35,255 nucleotides of DNA from Lachnospiraceae bacterium (GCA_029219245.1 JAQXTA010000061.1:1-35255); one strand, 5' to 3'. Shown: positions 9,016 through 17,491, counted from the first letter of the stretch. The notes: a model not told the origin generated them from the letters alone. Numbers and translations are program-made.

Positions 9016-10131
9016 TTAGCAAGACGTAATGACAGAAACCAGATAAAAAGGAACCGCATCATTCTCATGCGTTTCTATCAATTTGATTTCAACTGTATGC
9101 TTCTTATTTTCTATATGATTTGCAACGGTTTGTATAAAAAGACAGTCTCCCCATGTTTCTTCAAAATTAGCATCCAGAACAATGGCATTTTTTTCTTCAC
9201 CATCTACAATGGCAACTGCAATCGGTGCCGGTTGATTGACAGACTTACGATACTGAACTGCTATCTCACTTCCTTCTACCTCAAAGGAAATACTTGCTCC
9301 CTGTTTTCCTGCTGTCCATCCATTACGGAATATATCATTGACATATTTTTTCAAGGTATAATCTGCTTCAAATCCTTGGCAGACAGGTTTTGAGTTGTAG
9401 TTCTGATGACGTACTGCACGCTCATAAGCATTTATTGTCAATGGCTTTTGGGGCATAGAAAAAGCAACTTCCGGTTCCTCCTTCTGTTCATATACTTTCT
9501 CAAGAAAATTGGTAATTACTTCTGCCACCAAAGCATGGCCTTCCGTATTCGGATGCAAATCATCCGGTGTTATTTCTCTTGCCGGAATCGCTTCTGCTAC
9601 AACTTCCGGATAAATCGTTGTTTTCATACTGACACTTGGAAGATTGTAATAGGCTCCTACCTCTCTATGCTTTTCTTCTGCGCTGATACCCGTATCATAG
9701 CAGATATTATGTACTAAAAGAACGGCAGGTTCATAGGCGCTTCCATAGATTTTCCGAACCAGTCCCTCATAAGTTTCTCTGAAAAAATCCGTATTTTCAT
9801 CATTTACAGAAAATTCAATAATTGCAAAGTCAGGTTTGTACAAAAGAATATCATCCTCTGCCCTGGCAACACCAAATTGAGAGGTTGTACCGCCTACTCC
9901 GGCATTGATATAGGTAAAGGCTGTTTTCGGGAACTTTTTCACAAACCAGTCAAATACAAGATAGGCATAACAGTTTGTATATTGAGAAGAAACAGAGCCC
10001 TGTGTAATAGAACCTCCAAGAAATGTCATGGTCATCCTGTCCCCTGCTTCAGCGCGCTTCATAAGTTCTTTCATACGGTACAAATTTCCTCTGTTTACCC
10101 AGCCTTTGTCTGCATTTACTTCGTATGCCAT
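9016..10131 (-). CDS. SGNH/GDSL-type carbohydrate esterase
   Basis: A 371-residue cytoplasmic hydrolase. Block I is GGSIT with nucleophile Ser41, block II is GVGGT near 78-82, block III is SVND (108-111), and block V is DDLHPN with Asp190/His193. The C-terminal 140 residues form a separate beta-rich region with no motif I recognise. Family members often remove acetyl groups from oligosaccharides. There is no signal peptide, so the substrate would be imported, perhaps deacetylated before the GH1 domain acts. GGGGAGG precedes ATG 10131. It is the first gene of the operon, behind the promoter at 10245-10273. Substrate is unknown. Confidence 0.88.
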   Translation of the reverse strand: MAYEVNADKGWVNRGNLYRMKELMKRAEAGDRMTMTFLGGSITQGSVSSQYTNCYAYLVFDWFVKKFPKTAFTYINAGVGGTTSQFGVARAEDDILLYKPDFAIIEFSVNDENTDFFRETYEGLVRKIYGSAYEPAVLLVHNICYDTGISAEEKHREVGAYYNLPSVSMKTTIYPEVVAEAIPAREITPDDLHPNTEGHALVAEVITNFLEKVYEQKEEPEVAFSMPQKPLTINAYERAVRHQNYNSKPVCQGFEADYTLKKYVNDIFRNGWTAGKQGASISFEVEGSEIAVQYRKSVNQPAPIAVAIVDGEEKNAIVLDANFEETWGDCLFIQTVANHIENKKHTVEIKLIETHENDAVPFYLVSVITSC

Positions 10132-10159
10132 TTATATTTCCTCCCCATCATAATATAAT

Positions 10160-10208
10160 TAAGTTATTTTTACTTGTTTTTAGCTTTTGTTAGTCTTTTT
10201 TAGCTAAA
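10160..10208 (-). repeat. 10-bp phased TTAG/CTAA repeats in the operon leader
   Basis: On the plus strand TTAG occurs at 10180, 10190 and 10200, with TTAC at 10170, an exact 10-base period. The last copy is part of the perfect palindrome TTTAGCTAAA (10199-10208). The array lies between the -10 (10245) and the esterase start (10131), in the transcribed leader. Tandem operator sites on one DNA face are a reasonable reading; A-tract bending is another. Confidence 0.5.
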
Positions 10209-10244
10209 TTTTTGTTTTGTTTTCACAATAGTATTTACATTTTC

Positions 10245-10273
10245 ATTTTACTATTTATTTATAAAATTGACAA
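10245..10273 (-). promoter_or_regulatory. Promoter of the esterase-MCP-GH1/PMI operon
   Basis: TTGTCA (10273-10268), a 17-base spacer and TAAAAT (10250-10245). Transcription should start near 10238, giving a leader of about 107 nt. Confidence 0.7.
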
Positions 10274-10331
10274 GGCAAACATAATCCTTTTCTATTTTTT
10301 ATATATTTTATACAAATTCAAAGATCATTTT

Positions 10332-10384
10332 TTAAGCTAAAACACAACCAATACAACTTAATTTTAGTTAATGTTTTAGCTTAA
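10332..10384. repeat. 12-bp inverted repeat upstream of the carbohydrate operon
   Basis: TTAAGCTAAAAC (10332-10343) and its exact inverse complement (10373-10384), centres 41 bases apart, about four helical turns. Each arm carries the TTTTAGCT core also seen in the leader repeats. It starts 17 bases past the GerA-type stop. With no T-run on the minus strand, it looks like a pair of operator half-sites more than a terminator. Confidence 0.5.
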
Positions 10385-10400
10385 TTACTGATAATATAAT

Positions 10401-11816
10401 TTATTTTCTTGCTTCCGGTAAACGCAGACGGAACAATCGTTTTGCCAATTGTCTTAAATTCAACGGCAGAAGCGGATAGATATAGCTCTTATCAGACAGT
10501 GTTTTGTTTCCTACAATTGATACAATTAAAATAAGAATTGCTGCAATATAACCATATAAATTAAAAATGGCTGTCAAAATCAGATTTATGATTCGCATAA
10601 ATTTCAGTGCATATCCAAGCTCATAGTTAGCCTGCGTATAATTTGCAATGGCTACAAATGCCATATACAGCATAACTTCCGAGTTAAACCACCCGCTATT
10701 AACAGAAAATTCTCCCAGAACAAGTGCTGCCATTACGCTAAGTGGTGTACTGAGCATATTGGGCGTATTGATAGCGGCTAATTTCAGTCCGTCAATCGCC
10801 AGTTCCAGAATTAAGAACTGAAAAATTAAAGGAATATTAGAAGTCTCTTTCAACATAATAAACTGAAAGGATTCCGGTATCCATTCCGGATTCTGCATAA
10901 GCAGCAGATAGGTCGGTGTAATCAAATACGTCATAATGGCTATCAAAAATCTGGCAAGTCGCAGATAAGTACCTGTAATCGGTGGAAAATAATAATCATC
11001 CGCTTCTTCTACAATATCAAAAATAGATGTCGGTATTATCATTGCAGAGGGAGAATTATCGACCAGAATAACAATATCCCCTTCTAATATTTGTGCTGCA
11101 GCCGTATCCGGCCGCTCCGTATATTTAAACTTTGGAAAAGGATTAAACCAATTTCGCTGATACAGGCATTCGGCAAGACTCTCCTGATTCATCGTAAGTG
11201 CATCTACTTTTATTTCAGAAATTCTTTTCTTAATTTTCTCCAGGAATGCATGATCTACACGGTTGTCCATATAACACAATACAATATCGGTCCGCGAACT
11301 CTTCCCGGCATTCATCATTTCCATTCGAAGCTGTGTACTGCGGATTCTGCGGCGAATCAACGCAGTGTTAAAAACAATGGTTTCCACAAAGCCGTCTTTG
11401 GAACCGCGCAGTGTCTTGTCTTTCTCCGGCTCCTCTACCCCTCTTGCCGGATAGGTTCTGGAATCAATCAATACACAACGGTCATAACCATCGATAAAAA
11501 GCGCAAAAACACCTGATAGGATATTTAAAAATATATCATCCCAGCTGTTCTTTAAATCTACCTCTACATAAGGAGTTGCTCTTTTTGCCATTTCATAGGC
11601 ATTGTCCGGCATATCTTCCGGTTTCATATCAATGAAATACTGTAGTATTTTCATCATCAATTCATCTTTGCAGAAACCATCCAGGAAATAGATACATGCC
11701 TGCCTGCCGCCCACCTCGATTACACGGTATATCACATCAAAACTGGTATCCGGCTTTAGTCTTTCTGCCAGATATTTCATATTTTCATTCAAAGATGTAG
11801 ACATTTTATTTTGCAC
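10401..11816 (-). CDS. GerA/SpoVAF-family spore germination protein
   Basis: A 471-residue inner-membrane protein of the GerA A-subunit superfamily. The soluble N-terminal half has the family landmarks PARGVEEPEKDKTLRGSKDG and ETIVFNTALIRRRIR, then NPFPKFKYTERPD. The C-terminal half has about five membrane segments, starting at TYLRLARFLIAIM. The ERPD segment and the lack of adjacent B and C subunit genes favour SpoVAF over a GerA receptor, but I am not certain. GTG 11816 is chosen because AAGGAG stands 9 nt ahead and because the apparent SigG promoter would start RNA near 11840, making the ATG at 11840 unusable. The Shine-Dalgarno is in the 3' arm of the hairpin at 11825-11866. Confidence 0.88.
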   Translation of the reverse strand: MQNKMSTSLNENMKYLAERLKPDTSFDVIYRVIEVGGRQACIYFLDGFCKDELMMKILQYFIDMKPEDMPDNAYEMAKRATPYVEVDLKNSWDDIFLNILSGVFALFIDGYDRCVLIDSRTYPARGVEEPEKDKTLRGSKDGFVETIVFNTALIRRRIRSTQLRMEMMNAGKSSRTDIVLCYMDNRVDHAFLEKIKKRISEIKVDALTMNQESLAECLYQRNWFNPFPKFKYTERPDTAAAQILEGDIVILVDNSPSAMIIPTSIFDIVEEADDYYFPPITGTYLRLARFLIAIMTYLITPTYLLLMQNPEWIPESFQFIMLKETSNIPLIFQFLILELAIDGLKLAAINTPNMLSTPLSVMAALVLGEFSVNSGWFNSEVMLYMAFVAIANYTQANYELGYALKFMRIINLILTAIFNLYGYIAAILILIVSIVGNKTLSDKSYIYPLLPLNLRQLAKRLFRLRLPEARK

Positions 11817-11819
11817 AAA

Positions 11820-11866
11820 TAAAAACTCCTTCCAAGACATTTTTCTTAGTATGTCCTGAAAGGAGT
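11820..11866 (-). terminator. Hairpin: dut terminator and germination-gene RBS lock
   Basis: In minus-strand RNA, 11866-11851 pairs with 11840-11825 over 16 continuous positions including two G-U pairs, with a 10-base loop, followed by five U. It starts 19 bases after the dut stop and fits an intrinsic terminator. Its 3' arm contains the AAGGAG of the next gene, so any read-through RNA would also be translationally masked. Confidence 0.65.
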
Positions 11867-11875
11867 CCTTTATTC
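11847..11875 (-). promoter_or_regulatory. SigG/SigF-like promoter of the germination gene
   Basis: GAATA (11875-11871), a 17-base spacer and CATACTA (11853-11847), fitting the forespore consensus GHATR and CATNHTA. It lies right after dut and inside the 5' arm of the hairpin at 11825-11866. Confidence 0.6.
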
Positions 11876-11885
11876 CATATTTTTC

Positions 11886-12320
11886 TTATTGTTTACCGGT
11901 ACTTCCATGACCACCTCTGTCCTTATTACCAAGACTGGTCACTTCATCAAACACAATCTTAGGTTGGTTTTGCATAATACGGAACTGACATACTCTGTCG
12001 TTCACATGGATTTCCGTATCCCGCACCGCATATACCGGCATAAACCACTGGTCATTATCTCCACAATAGGAGCCATCAATCACTCCCTGATGATTTGTCT
12101 GGATAATACCGAAATTTTTAAAGGTAGAGCTTCTTGGAACTACATGTGCCTCATAACCCTTAGGCAGTTCCATTGCTACACCAAGCGGAATCAGCTTAAA
12201 TTCACCTTTTTTTAAAGCAATGTCCTCAGCCGCCCGTAAATCAATCCAGTCAGATTTGCCATCAATGTAAGTCAATTTTTCAATTTTATCTGTAAAATAT
12301 TTAATTTTTATGGTTTCCAT
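11886..12320 (-). CDS. dut: dUTP diphosphatase (trimeric dUTPase)
   Basis: A 144-residue enzyme that hydrolyses dUTP to dUMP and pyrophosphate, preventing uracil incorporation and feeding dTMP synthesis. The five trimeric dUTPase motifs are visible in order: [29 protein letters not shown] and the C-terminal [12 protein letters not shown] that closes the active site. ATG 12320 is preferred because GGAG stands 5 nt ahead; the reading from 12335 lacks a site. It is third in the nrdD-nrdG-dut operon, 51 bases after nrdG, a logical pairing of dNTP synthesis and dUTP clearance. Confidence 0.93.
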   Translation of the reverse strand: METIKIKYFTDKIEKLTYIDGKSDWIDLRAAEDIALKKGEFKLIPLGVAMELPKGYEAHVVPRSSTFKNFGIIQTNHQGVIDGSYCGDNDQWFMPVYAVRDTEIHVNDRVCQFRIMQNQPKIVFDEVTSLGNKDRGGHGSTGKQ

Positions 12321-12371
12321 TTTTTCTCCAGTCATTCTTTATTGCTCGTTTTACTTCTTATACACTCGTTT

Positions 12372-12881
12372 TTATGCGTAATCGCCACAGTGCAAAATTG
12401 GAATAGAGGAATCCGTCTGTGCAAGTGTCGCCTGCACATCAATGACTCTCTGGTTTTTGCTTCCCTTCCAGAGCAGTTTCGTATCCTTTTCTTCTAAAAC
12501 AAACTCACCATCAACTAAAACATCGATATATTTCATGGAAGCATAATGCAAAATATTCTCCCACACATCGCCGGTATATAACCAGATTGTCTTATTCGGA
12601 TATTTTTCCTTAATTTCTGCCATCAAATTTCTGACATCCAAACGATTAGAAGGATGCAGCGGATCGCCTCCCGAAAATGTAATACCGGAAATATAAGATT
12701 TTTCTAATTGCTCAAAAATCTCCCGTTTGGCTGTTTCATCAAACAAAAGTCCGCCATCAGGATCCCATGTAATCGGATTCTGACATTCCTTGCAGCAATG
12801 TGTACAGCCGGCAACCCATAAAACAACCCGTAATCCGTCACCGTTTAGCATATCATCTTTGGTAATATTATGGTATCTCAT
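12372..12881 (-). CDS. nrdG: Anaerobic ribonucleotide reductase activating protein
   Basis: A 169-residue radical-SAM enzyme that installs the glycyl radical on NrdD. The iron-sulfur site is the CxxxCxxC in GCTHCCKECQNP, and the SAM-contact segment is TFSGGDPLHP. Length is typical. The start follows the nrdD stop by three bases with GGAAG inside the end of nrdD, so translation is probably coupled. Confidence 0.96.
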   Translation of the reverse strand: MRYHNITKDDMLNGDGLRVVLWVAGCTHCCKECQNPITWDPDGGLLFDETAKREIFEQLEKSYISGITFSGGDPLHPSNRLDVRNLMAEIKEKYPNKTIWLYTGDVWENILHYASMKYIDVLVDGEFVLEEKDTKLLWKGSKNQRVIDVQATLAQTDSSIPILHCGDYA

Positions 12882-12884
12882 TCC

Positions 12885-15080
12885 TTACATGCTCTTCCTT
12901 TCTGCGATTTCTGCCATTTTGGCATCACTCAGTCTGGTATCTCCATGTACTCGTGAATAAGCAAGATATCCGTTCATTCTGTCAATTTTCGTCAGATTCC
13001 GACTGCCGCAGACAGGACACACATCCATTTCCAATTCCTGGTGTCCGCAGTCATCACAATATGCCAGTGATAAATTGACTCCTTCATAAAAGCCCATATC
13101 CATAGCTCGTCTGATCAATGTTTTAATTGCCTCTATATTATAATCAATCGGATATTTCACATACTGTATCTTCCCACCGTTTGCAAGCTCCCAGAAACGA
13201 TATTCCAAATCCTGTTTTTCAATCGGGGTAATGTTCTCAGTTACATGGCAATGAAAACTGTTGGATACATATTCCTTATCGGAAACGCCCTCTATAATAC
13301 CATATTTTGCGCGGAACTGCTTTACCTGCAGACCACAGAGATTTTCAGCCGGCGTTCCGTATATTGCATACAAATTACCGTCTTCTTCTTTAAACTCATT
13401 AATTTTTTTATTAATATGCTCCAATACTTCCAGCGCAAACTGCCCGTCTTCTACCAGTGATTTGCCATTGTATAACTCCTGTAATTCATTGAATGCAGTA
13501 ATACCGAAGCTTGCTGTCGCTGTCTTTAGAATTGGTTTAATCTTATCATGAAGTTGTAAGTGTCCACCTAAGAAACCACCTTCACAATAAGCCAGCGGAT
13601 TTGTAGATGCTCTCATTTCTCCAAGATAAGCATAGGTTCTGATATGAAGCTGTCTGATTAAATTCAGGTAATAATCCAATACTTCATAAAAATCCTTACC
13701 CTCTTGACGAGACTTCGCCAGAATCATCGGCAAATGTAAGGAAACTGCGCCAATGTTAAATCTTCCGACAAAAACCGGCGTATCTTCATCATCTGCCGGA
13801 TGCATACCGCCTCTTTCATACCAAGGTGAAAGAAAAGCACGACACCCCATCGGAGAAATAACCTTTCCATACTGTTTGTACATACTTGCAATATATCCTT
13901 TTCCGGTAAGGCTTAACCAATCCGGATACATGGTCTTGGCAGAACACTTTACACCTGCTTCAAAAACATCCTCAAGTTCCTTGCCCGGTCCATGTAAATT
14001 CTCATCATATAAAAAGACAATCTTTGGAAATAACACCGGCTTCTTGCATTCTTTTTTACCCTGTCCCCTGCGGCGGACATTTAACATGGTAATCGTAGCC
14101 AGTTTCGCAAATCTGCCGGTTCCGATACCTGCCGTTACCGTAATGAACGGATAATCACCTCGGCTGCTTGCTACGGTGTTAAATTTGTATTCCCAACCCT
14201 GGAATCCTTGTTCAAATTCCTTTTTCACATCGGCCAGAGCTTCTGCTTCTGCTGTTTCTTTATCAATGCCAAGACGCGCATATTTCTCCAAATCTCGCTG
14301 ATAAGATTTTTCTGCATAAGGCTCCAGAATCTTATCCACTTCCGGCACAGTAAAACCGCCATACTGCTGAGAAGCTGCACTCAAAACAATATCTCCGATA
14401 ACATCAAAAGCAACATCCAATGTTTTGGGCTCATTATACCAGATGTTACCCATTTCAAAACCGCCATGAAGCACTTCCGCTACATTGAACAGACAGCAGT
14501 TCATCGTATCTCTTCTGGCAGACATATCATGAACATAAATATAGCCATCCCGACAGGCCTGAATTTCCTCGGTTGTCATGAAGAACTTTTGATAAAGTTC
14601 TTTGTTAAACTGGTTAAAAATAAGGCTTCTCTTTGTAGACACAAGAGCACTGTCCGTATTGGCATTCTCTTTATCACCGATATACATGATAGACTGGCTT
14701 TTCTTATAAACATCATCCATCATGCGCACAAAATCCTGCTTATAATTACGATAATCACGATAACTCTTTGCAACAATCGGTTTTACTTCCTCCAGTGCGC
14801 TCTCTACAATATTGTGCATAATCTGAATCGGAATTTTATCCTCATCCAATTCATTTACCCGGTCTACCACCGTCTGACAGATGTGTCTTTTCTCTTCCTC
14901 TGTAAATTTTGTCAGGGCACGATAAGCACTTTTTCCAACAGCATCTATTACCTTCTGAACATTAAACGCCTCCAGACTTCCGTCTTTTTTAATTACTTTC
15001 ACTTTTTTGGACGGCTTATACTCTTCACTGAAGTTCTCTTCTGTTGTATTCGGTGCTTCTAATAAACTACTCATACTCAT
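12885..15080 (-). CDS. nrdD: Anaerobic ribonucleoside-triphosphate reductase
   Basis: A 731-residue class III reductase reducing NTPs to dNTPs without oxygen. An N-terminal ATP-cone (about 26-115, starting KKVKVIKKDGS) gives allosteric control by ATP/dATP. The catalytic barrel follows, then the C-terminal zinc site with CDDC and CPVC, and the radical loop RMNGYLA with Gly704. AGGGGAAG precedes ATG 15080; an ATG two codons later is almost equally good. It leads nrdD-nrdG-dut behind a strong promoter with two NrdR boxes. Confidence 0.97.
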   Translation of the reverse strand: MSMSSLLEAPNTTEENFSEEYKPSKKVKVIKKDGSLEAFNVQKVIDAVGKSAYRALTKFTEEEKRHICQTVVDRVNELDEDKIPIQIMHNIVESALEEVKPIVAKSYRDYRNYKQDFVRMMDDVYKKSQSIMYIGDKENANTDSALVSTKRSLIFNQFNKELYQKFFMTTEEIQACRDGYIYVHDMSARRDTMNCCLFNVAEVLHGGFEMGNIWYNEPKTLDVAFDVIGDIVLSAASQQYGGFTVPEVDKILEPYAEKSYQRDLEKYARLGIDKETAEAEALADVKKEFEQGFQGWEYKFNTVASSRGDYPFITVTAGIGTGRFAKLATITMLNVRRRGQGKKECKKPVLFPKIVFLYDENLHGPGKELEDVFEAGVKCSAKTMYPDWLSLTGKGYIASMYKQYGKVISPMGCRAFLSPWYERGGMHPADDEDTPVFVGRFNIGAVSLHLPMILAKSRQEGKDFYEVLDYYLNLIRQLHIRTYAYLGEMRASTNPLAYCEGGFLGGHLQLHDKIKPILKTATASFGITAFNELQELYNGKSLVEDGQFALEVLEHINKKINEFKEEDGNLYAIYGTPAENLCGLQVKQFRAKYGIIEGVSDKEYVSNSFHCHVTENITPIEKQDLEYRFWELANGGKIQYVKYPIDYNIEAIKTLIRRAMDMGFYEGVNLSLAYCDDCGHQELEMDVCPVCGSRNLTKIDRMNGYLAYSRVHGDTRLSDAKMAEIAERKSM

Positions 15081-15099
15081 CTTCCCCTATTCGTAAATA

Positions 15100-15145
15100 A
15101 TACTAAATATAGTTATTGTTAACATAACTTTTCTATATTTTGTGG
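15100..15145 (-). promoter_or_regulatory. Two NrdR boxes upstream of nrdD
   Basis: Cores CTAAATATAG (15103-15112) and CTATATTTTG (15133-15142) on the plus strand match the NrdR consensus with the invariant C and G, and are exactly 30 bases apart, three helical turns, as is usual for NrdR. They lie just downstream of the -10. The NrdR gene is not in the window. Confidence 0.75.
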
Positions 15146-15154
15146 TTTAAGAAT

Positions 15155-15183
15155 AGTATACGGGAATCTCTAATGCATGTCAA
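15155..15183 (-). promoter_or_regulatory. Sigma-A promoter of nrdD
   Basis: Perfect TTGACA (15183-15178), a 17-base spacer and TATACT (15160-15155). Start of transcription is near 15148, leaving a leader of about 68 nt that contains the NrdR boxes. Confidence 0.8.
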
Positions 15184-15208
15184 TCTATCCGATTAGAGAA
15201 AAATCAAC

Positions 15209-15240
15209 AAAAAAGGGATATGTATTTTGTTACATATCCC
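15209..15240 (-). terminator. Terminator of the aminotransferase gene
   Basis: A perfect 10-bp stem (15215-15224 with 15231-15240) with a 6-base loop, followed on the minus strand by six T. It lies 21 bases after the stop and just upstream of the nrdD promoter. Confidence 0.85.
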
Positions 15241-15261
15241 GATTGTATTTTCAGAAATAAA

Positions 15262-16434
15262 TTATTGTGCTATCATACCGGACTTTTTAACTGCTTCAAT
15301 CGCTTCCCGAATAACCTCAACCGGAAGTGTCAATGCAAAACGCACATGTCCTTTTCCCAGTGAGCCAAAGCTGCTTCCCGGTGTACAGAGCACACCGGAC
15401 TTGTCCAGTAGCTCCATGACAAATGCCACATCATCCTCATATCCATCCGGAATCTTTGCCCAGGCAAACATGGTACCTTCACTGTCCTCTATCTGCCAGC
15501 CGATTTTCCTAAGTCCCCCGCAAAGCGCATCTCTCCGTTTCTGATATTCTTCACATTGTTTTCGTACCGATTCATCCGGACCGGTTAATGCCGCTACAGC
15601 GCCGTACTGTACCGGCAAAAAGGTTCCGTAATCAATCTGGGACCGCAGCTTTTTAAAATTATTGATAATCTCCTGATTACCAACTAAAAAGCTGACTCTT
15701 GCACCGGTATAATTGTAGGACTTGGATAAGGAATAAAACTCTACCGCCACTTCTTTTGCTCCCGGAATACGGAAGATGGAATTTCCGATTCTTCCATCGT
15801 ATATAATATCGGAATAGGCATTATCATGTATAATGATAATATTGTTCTTTTTTGCCCACATAATCAATTTCTCATAAAACTCCTGCGGTGCTGTCTTGCA
15901 GACCGGATTGAGCGGATAAGAAACAATCATACATTTTGTTTTCTCAAGAATGTTTTCTTCTATTTCATCAAGCTTTGGCAAGTAATGATTTTCTTCTGTC
16001 AGGTCATAGGTAACAACCTCTGCACCCGCAAGAGATGGTCCAATTCCGAAAATTGGATAGCCGGGATTGGGTACCAGCACGATATCTCCTTCACTGCAAA
16101 GGGACAGACAGATATGGGCAATGCCTTCCTGGGAACCATAGACAGACATAATCTCCTCTTTCTCCAGTTCTACATGATAGCGTTTTTCATAGCGTTTCTG
16201 TACTGCTTCAATCAACTCCGGTAAATCTGCCAGTGCATATTTATAATTGTCCGGATTCTGTGCTGCTTTCGTTACGGCCTCCATAATATGCGGTGCCGGT
16301 TTGAAATCCGGTGTACCTACCGATAAGTTATAAACCTTCTGCCCGGCGGCTTCTTTCTCCTTCTTCTTTTCATTTAAAAGCTGAAAAATACCTTCTTCAT
16401 AATCCTTCATTCTCTCTGCAAATTTTAATTCCAT
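15262..16434 (-). CDS. PLP-dependent class I/II aminotransferase
   Basis: A 390-residue fold-type I aminotransferase. The cofactor lysine is Lys238 in SLSKSYN, with supporting HDNAYSD (Asp204, Tyr207), substrate-side NP at 175-176, and Arg246 in YTGARVS. It resembles the LL-diaminopimelate/aspartate aminotransferase group, but the substrate cannot be fixed from sequence. ATG 16434 is chosen because the family begins with an ERMKDYEEGIFQ-like helix and GGAAG lies upstream; the extension to 16587 overlaps the regulator gene and has no homology that I recognise. It lies 61 bases after the WYL regulator on the same strand, and a terminator follows. Confidence 0.9.
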   Translation of the reverse strand: MELKFAERMKDYEEGIFQLLNEKKKEKEAAGQKVYNLSVGTPDFKPAPHIMEAVTKAAQNPDNYKYALADLPELIEAVQKRYEKRYHVELEKEEIMSVYGSQEGIAHICLSLCSEGDIVLVPNPGYPIFGIGPSLAGAEVVTYDLTEENHYLPKLDEIEENILEKTKCMIVSYPLNPVCKTAPQEFYEKLIMWAKKNNIIIIHDNAYSDIIYDGRIGNSIFRIPGAKEVAVEFYSLSKSYNYTGARVSFLVGNQEIINNFKKLRSQIDYGTFLPVQYGAVAALTGPDESVRKQCEEYQKRRDALCGGLRKIGWQIEDSEGTMFAWAKIPDGYEDDVAFVMELLDKSGVLCTPGSSFGSLGKGHVRFALTLPVEVIREAIEAVKKSGMIAQ

Positions 16435-16495
16435 ACCGTCTTTCTTCCTTTCTCTATACAACTTAATATTCTGAATTGAACACAATTCCTTTTGC

Positions 16496-17491
16496 TTATT
16501 CTTCATAACCTTCCAGAATATTCCGTACATAATCCCGATACTGTCCAACAACCTCTGCCGGTGCAATAATTCTGGCATCCTTTCCAAGCCCGGTCAACCA
16601 GCCAAAAAATTGCCCGCTGACCGCAACACGAATCCGAACCGAAAAGCTTTTCTCATCCCGTTTACGAATAGATACCTCTTTGCCAAAGCGATCCATTACA
16701 ACACCGATAAGTGAATTGGCAAACTGTAAAGTTACCATTTCCTCCGTACCGCCAAACATACCAAAAGTTTTATTGGCATAATCAGCAATATCAAATCGTT
16801 CAAACAGCGCATTTCCCTCTCTTCTAACTCCGGCAAGCACCTTAATACTTCCCATTTTATCCACGCGGAAATGCTTGATTTTATCTTCCTCATTGTCATG
16901 GGCAATCAGATAATAATTTTCATCCTTACAGGTAAGTGCCCACGGGCTGACCTGATAAAGCTTGCCGCCCTTTCTCGGCACAAGCTGCTTCTCAAGATTC
17001 CATTCCAGATATTGAAAGGAAATCTGTTCATTATTCTGAATTGCCTTATGAATATCATCCACTATGTAATAAATACTTTCATTTGCCGTTTTTACACGAT
17101 TGGCAACATAAACCTGCCTTTGCAGCTGTCTGGCATCTGCCCTGGATGCCAGCTTTTCAATTTTCGCAATCAGCTCTTTGGATTTCTTGAGTGTGATAAA
17201 CCTTGAAGACTGTACAACCTCCACCAAAAGCTTTAGCTCTGCCAATTCAAATTCACGGCTTGCCAGATAGTAACCTCCGTTTACTCTGGACTTAACCAAC
17301 ACAATATCATAACCAAAATCCATCAATTGGTTCATATCATCATAGATGCTTTTGCGTTCCGCTTTCACATCATATTTTGCCAGTTCCTCAATTAACTGCT
17401 GTGCACTCATGTAATGTTGTTCGTCAGTCTGTTCCGACAAAATCTTCAAAATATATAACAGCTTCAATTTCTGATTTGATGATTTCGGCAT
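16496..17491 (-). CDS. WYL-domain transcriptional regulator
   Basis: A 331-residue regulator. The N-terminal winged helix (about 8-80) contains KSIYDDMNQLMDFGYDI, the DeoR-like recognition part. A WYL domain (about 155-225) has SPWALTCKDENYYLIAHD, and a WCX-type C-terminal extension ends the protein. WYL domains bind ligands, often nucleic acids or nucleotides. AAAGGAAGG precedes ATG 17491. It is co-directional with the aminotransferase downstream and may control it; the target is not shown by the sequence. Confidence 0.88.
   Translation of the reverse strand: MPKSSNQKLKLLYILKILSEQTDEQHYMSAQQLIEELAKYDVKAERKSIYDDMNQLMDFGYDIVLVKSRVNGGYYLASREFELAELKLLVEVVQSSRFITLKKSKELIAKIEKLASRADARQLQRQVYVANRVKTANESIYYIVDDIHKAIQNNEQISFQYLEWNLEKQLVPRKGGKLYQVSPWALTCKDENYYLIAHDNEEDKIKHFRVDKMGSIKVLAGVRREGNALFERFDIADYANKTFGMFGGTEEMVTLQFANSLIGVVMDRFGKEVSIRKRDEKSFSVRIRVAVSGQFFGWLTGLGKDARIIAPAEVVGQYRDYVRNILEGYEE

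Noticed and set aside
10332-10384. 12-bp inverted repeat as terminator of the germination gene
   Set aside because: The loop is 29 bases and the minus strand continues with A-rich sequence; no T-run. Kept as a repeat and possible operator.
11838-11840. ATG 11840 as start of the germination gene
   Set aside because: No ribosome site at proper distance, and it coincides with the expected start of transcription from the SigG-like promoter.
14208-15062. Plus-strand open frame of 284 codons inside nrdD
   Set aside because: Its protein is Phe/Ile/His/Cys-rich with no family resemblance; it is the antisense shadow of nrdD, as are the other long plus-strand frames in this half.
16435-16587. N-terminal extension of the aminotransferase
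   Set aside because: It overlaps the end of the WYL gene in another frame, has no ribosome site and is outside the family's conserved start.
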